From: DATLAN01 sp035527455
Lineage (GTDB): Bacteria > Planctomycetota > Planctomycetia > Pirellulales > Thermoguttaceae
Length of the DNA: 9,381 nucleotides
Direction: 5' to 3'
NCBI GenBank assembly: GCA_035527455.1
Contig: DATLAN010000473.1
Location: forward strand, 1-9,381
A program made the translations under genes and the position numbers. A model generated the notes under the pieces. It saw only the letters and a list, made by a program, of their open reading frames with translations, did no database searches and was not told the DNA's origin. The stretch's first letter is position 1, and each line of letters opens with the position of its first letter. Of this stretch, positions 1 through 6,634 are shown piece after piece.

Positions 1-858
1 GAAGGCTACGAGGACCACGACGTGGGCACGCTGTTCTTCTTCGACGCGTCGGACGAACTGATCGCCGTGGCCGTCAACGTCTCGTGTCCTTCCCAGGAGG
101 TCGAATCGAGAACCGCCGTCAACGCCGACTTCTGGCATCCCGTGCGCGAGGCCCTGCACGAGAAGTACGGGGACCAGGTGTGCGTGCTGGGTTGGACCGG
201 AGCGTCCGGCGACCAATCGCCGCACTTGATGTATCGCAACGCGGCCGACGAGCGCATGCGTCAGCTTCGCGGGCTGACTCGGCTGGAGGAAATCGCCCGC
301 CGCATCGTGCGCGCCGTGGACGAGGCGTACGAAGTCGTCCAGGAAGATCGTCGCGCGGACGTTCCCTTGACGCACAAAGTGGAGACGATCCGCCTGCCGA
401 TGCGACTGGTCACCGAAGCGGAGTATGCCGAGGCCCAAGCGGCTGTCGAGCAGGCAATGGCCCGGATTGCCGGCGACCCCCGGGCGGCCGATCGCGAACA
501 CCGGCGGATGAAGTGGTATGAAGTAACCGTCCAGCGATTCGAACGCCAGAAGACGGACCCGACGCCGAGCCACGAAATGGAACTGCACGTCCTGCGGATC
601 GGGGACGTCGCCGTGTGTACGAACGGTTTCGAGATGTTCACCGATTACGGGATTCGCATCAAGGCCCGCAGCAAGGCGGTCCAGACATTCGTCGTCCAAC
701 TGGTCGGACGGGGAGGGTATCTGGCGACGGAAAGGGCCGTTCGCGGAGGGCATTACAGTGCCGTGGTTCACAGTTGCCTGGTCGGTCCGGAGGGCGGGCA
801 GATCCTCGTGGATCGGACAGTCGAGTTGGTCAACTCGATGTGGCCGCCGGCGGAATAG
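1..858 (+). CDS. Neutral/alkaline ceramidase-like secreted hydrolase, C-terminal part (5' end outside window)
   Basis: The frame is open from base 1 (EGYEDHDVGTLFFFD...) to TAG at 856-858, giving the last 285 residues of a longer protein. The first possible start, GTG at 22, lies inside conserved-looking sequence, so the true start is upstream of the window. The stretch VLGWTGASGDQSPHLMYR (about residues 65-82) recalls the glycine/Asp-rich active-site region of planctomycete proteins annotated with the neutral/alkaline non-lysosomal ceramidase N-terminal domain. Later, VAVCTNGFEMFTDYGIRIK and GGYLATERAVRGGHY match the usual order in that family (a 'GE.F...G..IK' block, then 'GY.PT..A...GGY'). 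Such proteins are thought to be exported amidohydrolases acting on ceramide-like lipids, but the substrate here is unknown. No metal-binding histidine cluster is visible because the N-terminal half is missing. The family call rests on remembered motifs and is moderate; that this is a real gene is near certain. Confidence 0.6.
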   Translation, partial: EGYEDHDVGTLFFFDASDELIAVAVNVSCPSQEVESRTAVNADFWHPVREALHEKYGDQVCVLGWTGASGDQSPHLMYRNAADERMRQLRGLTRLEEIARRIVRAVDEAYEVVQEDRRADVPLTHKVETIRLPMRLVTEAEYAEAQAAVEQAMARIAGDPRAADREHRRMKWYEVTVQRFERQKTDPTPSHEMELHVLRIGDVAVCTNGFEMFTDYGIRIKARSKAVQTFVVQLVGRGGYLATERAVRGGHYSAVVHSCLVGPEGGQILVDRTVELVNSMWPPAE

Positions 859-866
859 AACTGACT

Positions 867-1973
867 TTGCGAACATCCCAGACCTTTCCTCACGACCTGC
901 CCGACGCTTCCTGGCGGCGCCGCTTCCGGCGCCGGGTGCGTGGTTGGTACGCCGAGCACGCCCGCGACCTGCCGTGGCGCCGTACGCGCGACCCCTATCC
1001 GATCTGGGTGAGCGAAATCATGCTCCAGCAAACCCAGGTCGCCACCGTCGAGGCGTATTTCGAACGGTTTCTCCAGGCATTTCCCACGATCGAATCGCTC
1101 GCCCGGGCCGAGGAGCCGGCCGTGTTGCGATTGTGGGAAGGCCTGGGATACTACCGCCGGGCGAGACAACTCCACCGGGCGGCGAAGATCGTCGTGGCCG
1201 GGCACGGCGGCCGATTCCCCGACGACCTCGACGCCGCGCGGAAGCTGCCCGGCATCGGACGCTATACGGCCGGGGCCGTGCTGTCGATCGCTTTCGACCG
1301 GCGGGTGCCCATTCTGGAGGCCAACACCACGCGGCTGTTCAGCCGGCTGTTGGCTTACGGCGGGCAGCCGTCGTCCGCCGAAGGACAACGGCTGCTCTGG
1401 GCGATGGCCGAAGCGGTGTTGCCGCGTCGCGAGGCAGGTCGATTCAACCAGGCGCTGATGGAACTCGGCGGGATGGTGTGCGGGCCCGGTGCGCCGCGAT
1501 GCGACGCTTGCCCGGTGGCGCCGCTTTGCCGGGCCCGTTTGCAGGGCCGCCAGACGCAAATCCCTCCTCCCAAAGCAAAACGTGCTTTGGAGCCGGTCCA
1601 CGACGCGGCCGTATTGATCCGCCGCCGTGGCCGGGTGTTGCTGGTGCAGTGTCCCGAAAACGGTCGCTGGGCCGGGCTGTGGGATCTTCCCCGCTTCGCC
1701 GTCGAGGCCGAGGGGCCGGCCGCTTTGCGCCGCGAGTTGATCGAAGGCGTTCGCGAACTCACCGGGATAACCGTCGAGCCCGGGCGGCACGTGAAAACGA
1801 TCAAGCACGGCGTGACGCGCTTCCGCATTACGCTCGACTGTTATGAAGCCCGGTACATTTCCGACTCGCGGACGGCGGCCGATTCGCCGGTCATGAAGTG
1901 GCTGCGGCCGGCGGAATTGGCCGAGTATCCGTTGAGCACGACGGGGCGTCAACTCAGTCGGCTGGCGACGTGA
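867..1973 (+). CDS. mutY: A/G-specific adenine glycosylase MutY
   Basis: Base-excision repair glycosylase that removes adenine mispaired with 8-oxoguanine. With TTG 867 as start it has 368 residues, the usual MutY size. The HhH-GPD core spans about 20-225: DLPWR (34-38), SEIMLQQTQVAT (49-60) with catalytic Glu50 (E37 of E. coli), GLGYYRRAR (92-100) and the helix-hairpin-helix LPGIGRYTAGA (127-137). The 4Fe-4S ligands are intact: C205-x6-C212-x2-C215-x5-C221. The C-terminal NUDIX-like domain is at about 245-365 (WAGLWDLPR at 268-276). Two oddities stand out. The catalytic Asp (D138 of E. coli, exactly 101 residues after E37) is Glu151, in ILEANTTRLFSR. The 8-oxoG-reading FSH loop reads IKH (312-314). 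The start is uncertain: TTG 867 lies 8 bp after the upstream stop, while GTG 840 would overlap the upstream gene and give 377 residues. Neither has a good Shine-Dalgarno. Translation may be coupled to the upstream gene. Confidence 0.95.
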   Translation: MRTSQTFPHDLPDASWRRRFRRRVRGWYAEHARDLPWRRTRDPYPIWVSEIMLQQTQVATVEAYFERFLQAFPTIESLARAEEPAVLRLWEGLGYYRRARQLHRAAKIVVAGHGGRFPDDLDAARKLPGIGRYTAGAVLSIAFDRRVPILEANTTRLFSRLLAYGGQPSSAEGQRLLWAMAEAVLPRREAGRFNQALMELGGMVCGPGAPRCDACPVAPLCRARLQGRQTQIPPPKAKRALEPVHDAAVLIRRRGRVLLVQCPENGRWAGLWDLPRFAVEAEGPAALRRELIEGVRELTGITVEPGRHVKTIKHGVTRFRITLDCYEARYISDSRTAADSPVMKWLRPAELAEYPLSTTGRQLSRLAT

Positions 1974-1988
1974 CTTGCGCCAAGCGAA

Positions 1989-2084
1989 GTAGGCCGGAAC
2001 AAGCGCAGCGCGGTTCCGGCGCGCGGCTTCATGCGGCCTCTTCTCACCAAGTGCCGGAACTGCGCTGCGCTTGTTCCGGCCTAC
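1989..2084. repeat. Composite palindrome (REP/BIME-like), possible bidirectional terminator
   Basis: Two 32-bp arms, 1989-2020 and 2053-2084, are inverted copies matching at 31 of 32 positions (the one difference is at 2012). A 32-bp centre separates them. Each arm is itself a hairpin: GCCGGAAC at 1993-2000 pairs with GTTCCGGC at 2013-2020, and GCCGGAAC at 2053-2060 pairs with GTTCCGGC at 2073-2080, each with a 12-nt loop. The element fills the gap between convergent mutY and the histidine kinase gene, starting 15 bp after one stop and ending 5 bp before the other. It could therefore end transcription from both sides, although no T-run follows. I recall similar GC-rich 'TAGGCCGGAAC' repeats dispersed in planctomycete genomes; that part is memory, not something this window shows. 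Confidence 0.85.
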
Positions 2085-2089
2085 ACATT

Positions 2090-3538
2090 TCAGGATGCAG
2101 ACCGCTTCGCCGGCGGGATCGTGAAGCAGAAGGTGGAGCCTTGCCCCGGGCCTTCGGATTTGACCCAGATACGACCGCCGTGTACCTCGATGATCCGTTT
2201 GACCAGCGCCAAACCCACGCCCGTGCCTTCGACGCTCTGGTCGAGCTGACTGAACAGCTTGAAGATGGTCTCGCGATCCGTGGGGGCGATTCCCATGCCG
2301 TTGTCGCGGACGTAACAGACCACTTCGTCGCCTTCCCGCCGGGCGCCGATCTCGATGCGAGGTTCCGTCTGGTCACCCATATACTTGATGGCGTTTTCGA
2401 TCAGGTTTTGCAGCACCTCGAGCAGTCGGACCCGGTCGCCGTGGAGGGTCGGCAGATTCGGGCCGATTTCCACGGCAATGCGTTTGGTGGACAACTCCCC
2501 GCCGAGCAGTTCCACGGCGTCGCAGGCCAGGTCGGCAAGTCCGACGTCCTCGGGCGGATGGGTCACCCGCCCGATCCGAGAAAGTTCCAGCAACTGGCAG
2601 AGCAACTGGTTCATCTTCTTGGCGGCGCTGTCGATCTGTGCCAGATCGCCTTGGATCAACTCGGCGTTGTTCGCGGCGAGGTCTCGTTTCAAGAGGCCCA
2701 GGTGGCCCTTGATCGTGACCAGAGGGCTCTTGAGATCGTGGGACACCGTGTAGGCGAACCGCTCCAGCTCGCTATTCTTGACTTCCAGTTCGGCAATCAA
2801 CTCCTGCTGTTGCCGGGCCGCCCGCCGTTGTTCGTTTTCTCCGGTTTGGATCCGGTCGAGCATCAGGTTGAACTGCTCGTACAGGTTGCCGATTTCGTCC
2901 TTCGATCGCGGCTGGACGCGAAGCGTGTAGTTGCCTTCCTCGGTAATGCGCTGGGCGGTGGTGGCCAGCGCAACGATGGGCCGGGAAATGATGCGCTGCA
3001 GGCTGGCCGCGATCAACGCGGCCACGACCAGTGCCGCCAGTACGACGACGAGAACGATGCCCGCGTCGCGGTAGTATTGCTTGCGCAGATCGCTCGTCGC
3101 GGCCCGCAGGTAGATGCGGCCGAAGACCTCGCCGTCTTCGGCCACCGGCAAGGAGATCTCCAGATAGTCGTCCGGCGTGAAGCGGCTGCCGGTCCAGTCG
3201 GGCAGCTCGGGCACGAACGTGGAGTCGGCGTCGCTTCGGTAGCTGGCGAAGACCTCTCCCCGGTCGTCGAACAGACACGCGTACTCGACGGTCGGCCGAT
3301 ACCGCAGCGAGGAGAGCAGTTCGTTGGCCGGTCCCGGCAGGCGGAACGACATGGCGGCCGTGCTGTTCGACGCCAACACCGCGGCCAGCGCCGTCAGTTG
3401 CGTCTTCTTCGCGTCGCGCAGCGCGGCCGAGTGGTTGGCGACGATGGGGATTACCGCCACCAACAAGCTCACGCCGCTGACCAGGACCATCAGCAACGTG
3501 AGTTTGCGGGCGATCGACGGAGCCCAGCGAAAGCGCAT
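2090..3538 (-). CDS. Membrane sensor histidine kinase with CHASE8-like periplasmic domain and HAMP
   Basis: 482 residues from ATG at 3538 (GGAGAG six bases upstream) to TGA at 2090-2092. In order: TM1 (about 13-34); a periplasmic domain (about 40-150) including AALRDAKKTQLTALAAVLAS and STAAMSF, typical of CHASE8, the sensor module of YfiN; TM2 (about 160-180); HAMP (about 181-233, with PIVALA and DEIGNLYEQFNLML); a short coiled coil (234-258); dimerisation/phosphoacceptor domain FAYTVSHDLKSPL with phospho-His267; and an HATPase domain with N-box NLIENAIKY (378-386), G1 DNGMGI (412-417), F-box IFKLFSQLD (425-433) and G2 GTGVGLAL (438-445). All kinase motifs are intact. It should autophosphorylate at the inner membrane. 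It has no receiver domain and no response regulator lies nearby. It is the last gene of the operon, 62 bp after the YfiR-like gene, so that protein is the likely periplasmic partner. The frame stays open far upstream, but the ATG at the first transmembrane helix with its ribosome binding site is the natural start. Confidence 0.93.
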   Translation of the reverse strand: MRFRWAPSIARKLTLLMVLVSGVSLLVAVIPIVANHSAALRDAKKTQLTALAAVLASNSTAAMSFRLPGPANELLSSLRYRPTVEYACLFDDRGEVFASYRSDADSTFVPELPDWTGSRFTPDDYLEISLPVAEDGEVFGRIYLRAATSDLRKQYYRDAGIVLVVVLAALVVAALIAASLQRIISRPIVALATTAQRITEEGNYTLRVQPRSKDEIGNLYEQFNLMLDRIQTGENEQRRAARQQQELIAELEVKNSELERFAYTVSHDLKSPLVTIKGHLGLLKRDLAANNAELIQGDLAQIDSAAKKMNQLLCQLLELSRIGRVTHPPEDVGLADLACDAVELLGGELSTKRIAVEIGPNLPTLHGDRVRLLEVLQNLIENAIKYMGDQTEPRIEIGARREGDEVVCYVRDNGMGIAPTDRETIFKLFSQLDQSVEGTGVGLALVKRIIEVHGGRIWVKSEGPGQGSTFCFTIPPAKRSAS

Positions 3539-3544
3539 GGCCAA

Positions 3545-3550
3545 CTCTCC
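3545..3550 (-). promoter_or_regulatory. Ribosome binding site of the histidine kinase gene
   Basis: GGAGAG on the minus strand, followed by the six-base spacer TTGGCC and ATG at 3538. It decides the start in a frame that is otherwise open for a further 1.1 kb upstream. Confidence 0.75.
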
Positions 3551-3600
3551 ACGGAAATCGTCTTCTTCGCACTGCCCCCTTGACCGTGCGCACCGACCCC

Positions 3601-4188
3601 TTACCCGTTGCCTCCATCTTGCGAGGGACCCTTGATGATTCTCGCCAGTTTCAGGAGCCTGGCGTCGACGCGCAAATTGCGTTCGGCGGTGGCGTCGACG
3701 TTGATTTCGAAACCGATGGTCCGATCGACGTCCAGGTAGAAGTTCACCGGGGCGCCGACGGTGGCCAGTCCGGGCGTCTCTCCGACCAGCAGCACCGGCG
3801 AGCCGCGCGTGCGCTGGACGACTGCCGTGAGGGTCGCCCGGCTCACGGTCCTGGGAACGAACAGGATGTGGCACCGCGTATCCTCCTGCCAGGATTCGAA
3901 CCGGCGGACGACGATCCCGCGCCCCTTGGCCCGCTTGTGGCGGGCGACCTCGTCCAGGGCCGTTCCCAACGGATCGTCTCCCAAAACGCCGATCACCAGC
4001 GGCGAGTTGCTCCCGTCCAACGCTTCTTCGGGCCACGTGACGTAGAGCAGGAAATTGTACAGGTAGGCCGCCTTGACCCGGTATTCCAACGTCGGGCGGA
4101 TCGAATCCCGGAGAGCCTGGGCCGCGGCGGGAAGGCACAGTCCCGAAACGACCGCCGCCGCTGCCGCACGAACCACCAGCCCACGCAT
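3601..4188 (-). CDS. YfiR-family (DUF4154) periplasmic protein
   Basis: 195 residues from ATG 4188 to TAA 3601-3603. Residues 1-25 form a signal peptide (MRGLVVR, then an Ala/Val-rich core ending AAAQA), so the protein is exported. The mature part has the DUF4154/YfiR signature: EYRVKAAYLYNFLLYVTWP (35-53), PLVIGVLGDDPLG (63-75), CHILFVPR (106-113), SPVLLVGETPG (130-140) and INVDATAERNLRVDARLLKLA (162-182). In Pseudomonas, YfiR binds and inhibits the periplasmic domain of the diguanylate cyclase YfiN. Here the neighbour is a kinase with the same kind of sensor domain, so control of that kinase is the inferred role. The mature protein has one cysteine (C106), so the intramolecular disulfides known in P. 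aeruginosa YfiR cannot form. An in-frame ATG at 4266 would add 26 residues ahead of the signal peptide and is less likely, although 4188 lacks a clear Shine-Dalgarno. Confidence 0.9.
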   Translation of the reverse strand: MRGLVVRAAAAAVVSGLCLPAAAQALRDSIRPTLEYRVKAAYLYNFLLYVTWPEEALDGSNSPLVIGVLGDDPLGTALDEVARHKRAKGRGIVVRRFESWQEDTRCHILFVPRTVSRATLTAVVQRTRGSPVLLVGETPGLATVGAPVNFYLDVDRTIGFEINVDATAERNLRVDARLLKLARIIKGPSQDGGNG

Positions 4189-4296
4189 GAGGATCAGGCG
4201 TTCCGTTGCGGGCCGGCAGCGACACGTTCGACCGCGTTTCGAGATTGCCGTTCCGCCACACTTCATGAACGATCGCCCTGGGACTCGTGCAACATC

Positions 4297-6435
4297 TCAA
4301 CGCCTCCAGGTAAGGTAACCGTAGACGCCCCGTTGGACTTCCACCAGCGGAACCGGCTTGGCGTCCACGTTGCCGAATTCGAGGTGCTTCGAGTCGAGCA
4401 GGTTTTGGCCGACCACCGAGAGTTCCAGCTCGTCGCTGGGCCGCCACCCCAGCCGCAAATCGAGAGAGATGTATTCGGGCACCGACTGGCCCGGAAGCGA
4501 GTCCACGTAGCGGGACATCAGGTCGAACTCGACGCGATGCCCCAGATCCCACGACGACATCAGGAAAACCTGGTTCTGCGGACTGGAGCCCTCGACGACG
4601 GCGGCGGCATCGACGCCTTGAGGCGGAAAGGGCGGCGTCTTCAGCGCCAACTGGAGGAACGTGTACCATCCGGTCAGTTTCCAGCGGGGCGTGACTTCAT
4701 ACTTGCAGGCCAATTCCACTCCATAGACGTCGCCCCGCGAGTCGTTGAACAAGGTGAACAGCGGGATCTCCGGCGGGCCGGGAATCGTGCCCACGAGGCG
4801 CCGCGATCGCAGATCTTCATAGACGTTGTAGAACAGGGAGATGTCCCAGGAGAACTGTTTTGCCGGTTGGGCACGGTAGCCGAGTTCATAGGCAATGAGT
4901 TCCTCGGAGTGGAAATCGGGCGAAGGACCGAAGACTGCCGGCTCACCGGAGAGGGACGAGAGCACCTGGGCGTCCTGGTCGGTCCGCGCCGGAGTCCTTA
5001 CCGCCCGGGCGATGGAGCCCCAAACGGCCTGGCGACGGCTCGGCAGCCACAGGAGCCGGATGCTCGGCTGGACCTCGAAACCGGTGTAGTCGTTCTTTTC
5101 GAGCTTGGTGCCGAAAGTCAAATAGAGCGCGTCTTCTCGGAGCGTCACCTCGTCCTGGATGAACGCCGAATAGAGGCTCCTGGTCGCGTCGGGCGGGAAA
5201 AAAAGGATAGCCGGCGGCGAGGATGGCTCCAGGAAGTCCTTGACCCGGCGGTAACACAGCCCCCAGATGAGATTGTTGCGACGCCCCAGCGGGAAGCGGT
5301 GCTGAAAGTCGACGTCGAAGACCTCGACGTGCTGAAACAGCACGGTCTCCGCGCGATCGTTGACGTCGTAGTAGACCTGGAAGCTCCAGTCCGTATCGTC
5401 GTCGATCACGCGTCTCCAACGGTTCAGCACATTGAAGCCTTGGACCTGCATCTCTTCCGGCGTGAAATCGAAGAACGTGGTCCCGCTGGTGCCGGCGTAG
5501 ACGTCGCCTTGCAGCGTGATCGTGTCGTGGCAGTTGGGCGTATAGTCGGTGCGGAACCCGCCGCGTTTCTGCCGCCAGTCGTCGAAGGCGGGTCCCGCCG
5601 CGTCGACGCCCCCGTCGCGCTCGAACCACTTTCCGTACGCCCGCCACGCCAGATCGCCCTGACACCCGCCGGCGCGAACGGTGCTGAAACCGCGCTCTTC
5701 CGTGCCCCCGCCGCCCTGGGCGTAAAGGCCGACGGTGTCCTTGGCGCTTTTGGTGATGATGTTGATCACGCCGTTGACCGCGTTGGCGCCCCAGAGGGTC
5801 GCGCCGGGGCCGCGGATGACCTCGATCCGCTCGACGTCTTCGAGCACCACGTCCTGGACGTCCCAGTAGGTCCCGGCGAAAACGGGCGTGTAGACGGTGC
5901 GGCCGTCGATCTGAACCAGCAGCTTGTTCGCGAAGATCCTATTGAACCCGCGCGAGGAGATGGCCCACTTGTTGGCGTCGCGCTGGGCCACTTCCAGCCC
6001 CGGCACCAGCCGCAGGGCCTCGGGAATCGTCCGGGCCCCCGAGCGGCGAATCATCTCGGAAGTGACGACGTAGATCGCCGCGGGCGAACGGCCGACGGTG
6101 CTCTCCTGCCGGGCGACCGTGGTGACAACCTCCTCCAACGCCGGCGCGACCGACACCCGGCGAAGCTGCTCGATGTCCATTCCCAGCAGGTCGTCACGGG
6201 CTTTGGATTTCCCGTCCTTGTTTTTGTCGTCTTTGTCTTTGTCGTCTTTGTCTTTGGAGGCCTCCGCCTCGGCGGGTTCCGCGTCGGCGGGCCGCTCGTC
6301 CTGATAGCCGGTATGGTATACGGATGACGACGCCGATTGTGCCGATGCAAACGTTTGTCCTAAGAAGAGGGCGTGGAAAAGCAGGCACGAGGCCGCTACG
6401 ATCCGCGCCACCCCTACAGTCGAGTTCCTGCCCAT
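4297..6435 (-). CDS. TonB-dependent outer-membrane receptor
   Basis: 712 residues from ATG 6435 to TGA 4297-4299. The signal peptide is about 1-32 (MGRNSTVGVARIVAAS... to SA|Q). A charged spacer follows (46-82), holding KDKDDKDKDDKNKDG (61-75), then a candidate TonB box EEVVTTV (101-107). The plug domain (about 108-230) has SPAAIYVVTSEMIRRSGA, IPEALRLVPGLEV, AISSRGFN, LVQIDGRTVYTPVFAGTYWD, VERIEVIRGPGATLWGANAVNGV and INIITKSA. The rest is a beta-barrel with aromatic-rich strands, ending QNLLDSKHLEFG...VYGYLTWRR. The plug is of the subclass often found beside YfiR and sensor-kinase genes in proteobacteria, and both are the next genes here (gap to YfiR 108 bp). It is the first gene of the operon. 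The ligand cannot be read from the sequence; siderophore, other metal complex or carbohydrate are all possible. The final residue is Arg, not the usual terminal Phe. An in-frame ATG at 6528 would add 31 residues ahead of the signal peptide and is rejected. Confidence 0.95.
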   Translation of the reverse strand: MGRNSTVGVARIVAASCLLFHALFLGQTFASAQSASSSVYHTGYQDERPADAEPAEAEASKDKDDKDKDDKNKDGKSKARDDLLGMDIEQLRRVSVAPALEEVVTTVARQESTVGRSPAAIYVVTSEMIRRSGARTIPEALRLVPGLEVAQRDANKWAISSRGFNRIFANKLLVQIDGRTVYTPVFAGTYWDVQDVVLEDVERIEVIRGPGATLWGANAVNGVINIITKSAKDTVGLYAQGGGGTEERGFSTVRAGGCQGDLAWRAYGKWFERDGGVDAAGPAFDDWRQKRGGFRTDYTPNCHDTITLQGDVYAGTSGTTFFDFTPEEMQVQGFNVLNRWRRVIDDDTDWSFQVYYDVNDRAETVLFQHVEVFDVDFQHRFPLGRRNNLIWGLCYRRVKDFLEPSSPPAILFFPPDATRSLYSAFIQDEVTLREDALYLTFGTKLEKNDYTGFEVQPSIRLLWLPSRRQAVWGSIARAVRTPARTDQDAQVLSSLSGEPAVFGPSPDFHSEELIAYELGYRAQPAKQFSWDISLFYNVYEDLRSRRLVGTIPGPPEIPLFTLFNDSRGDVYGVELACKYEVTPRWKLTGWYTFLQLALKTPPFPPQGVDAAAVVEGSSPQNQVFLMSSWDLGHRVEFDLMSRYVDSLPGQSVPEYISLDLRLGWRPSDELELSVVGQNLLDSKHLEFGNVDAKPVPLVEVQRGVYGYLTWRR
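6211..6255 (-). repeat. 15-bp in-gene tandem repeat coding Lys/Asp spacer
   Basis: The unit GTCGTCTTTGTCTTT is perfectly repeated at 6226-6240 and 6241-6255, with a degenerate third copy at 6211-6225. On the minus strand it codes KDKDD, KDKDD and KNKDG inside the receptor. Fifteen bases keeps the frame, so copy number can change without breaking the gene. Confidence 0.85.
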
Positions 6436-6441
6436 GGCCTG

Positions 6442-6447
6442 CCCACC
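6442..6447 (-). promoter_or_regulatory. Probable ribosome binding site of the TonB-dependent receptor gene
   Basis: GGTGGG on the minus strand, six bases (CAGGCC) before ATG 6435. It is a weak match to the Shine-Dalgarno consensus, but the spacing is right and it supports the start just ahead of the signal peptide. Confidence 0.45.
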
Positions 6448-6634
6448 AACTCTTCTTGTGTTCGCCGCGAACGAAGCGACGGTGCACGATAAGATAGGTG
6501 ACACTCGGCAACGTCGCCGAGGCACCATACCAGCAGTGCACTCACCTTGATGGGTATCGGCCGCCGGACCAAGACAGGTCTAGGCTTTGTCGGAAAACGC
6601 ACTGCCGGGTCGGCGGTTATCGCAATGTGGGTAG

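Noticed and set aside
768..1952. 394-codon minus-strand frame antisense to mutY
   Set aside because: Shadow; all MutY motifs and the iron-sulfur cysteines lie on the plus strand.
1898..3583. 561-codon plus-strand frame antisense to the histidine kinase
   Set aside because: Shadow of the kinase, whose H, N, G1, F and G2 boxes are all on the minus strand.
3539..4669. 377-residue N-terminal extension of the histidine kinase frame
   Set aside because: Overlaps the YfiR-like gene out of frame, is Gly/Arg-rich without motifs, and ATG 3538 has a good ribosome binding site directly before the first transmembrane helix.
3580..6327. 915-codon open frame on the plus strand, antisense to the receptor and the YfiR-like gene
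   Set aside because: The translation has no recognisable domain and is His/Arg/Gly/Val-rich, as expected for a shadow of high-GC genes. The minus strand carries textbook TonB plug and DUF4154 motifs.
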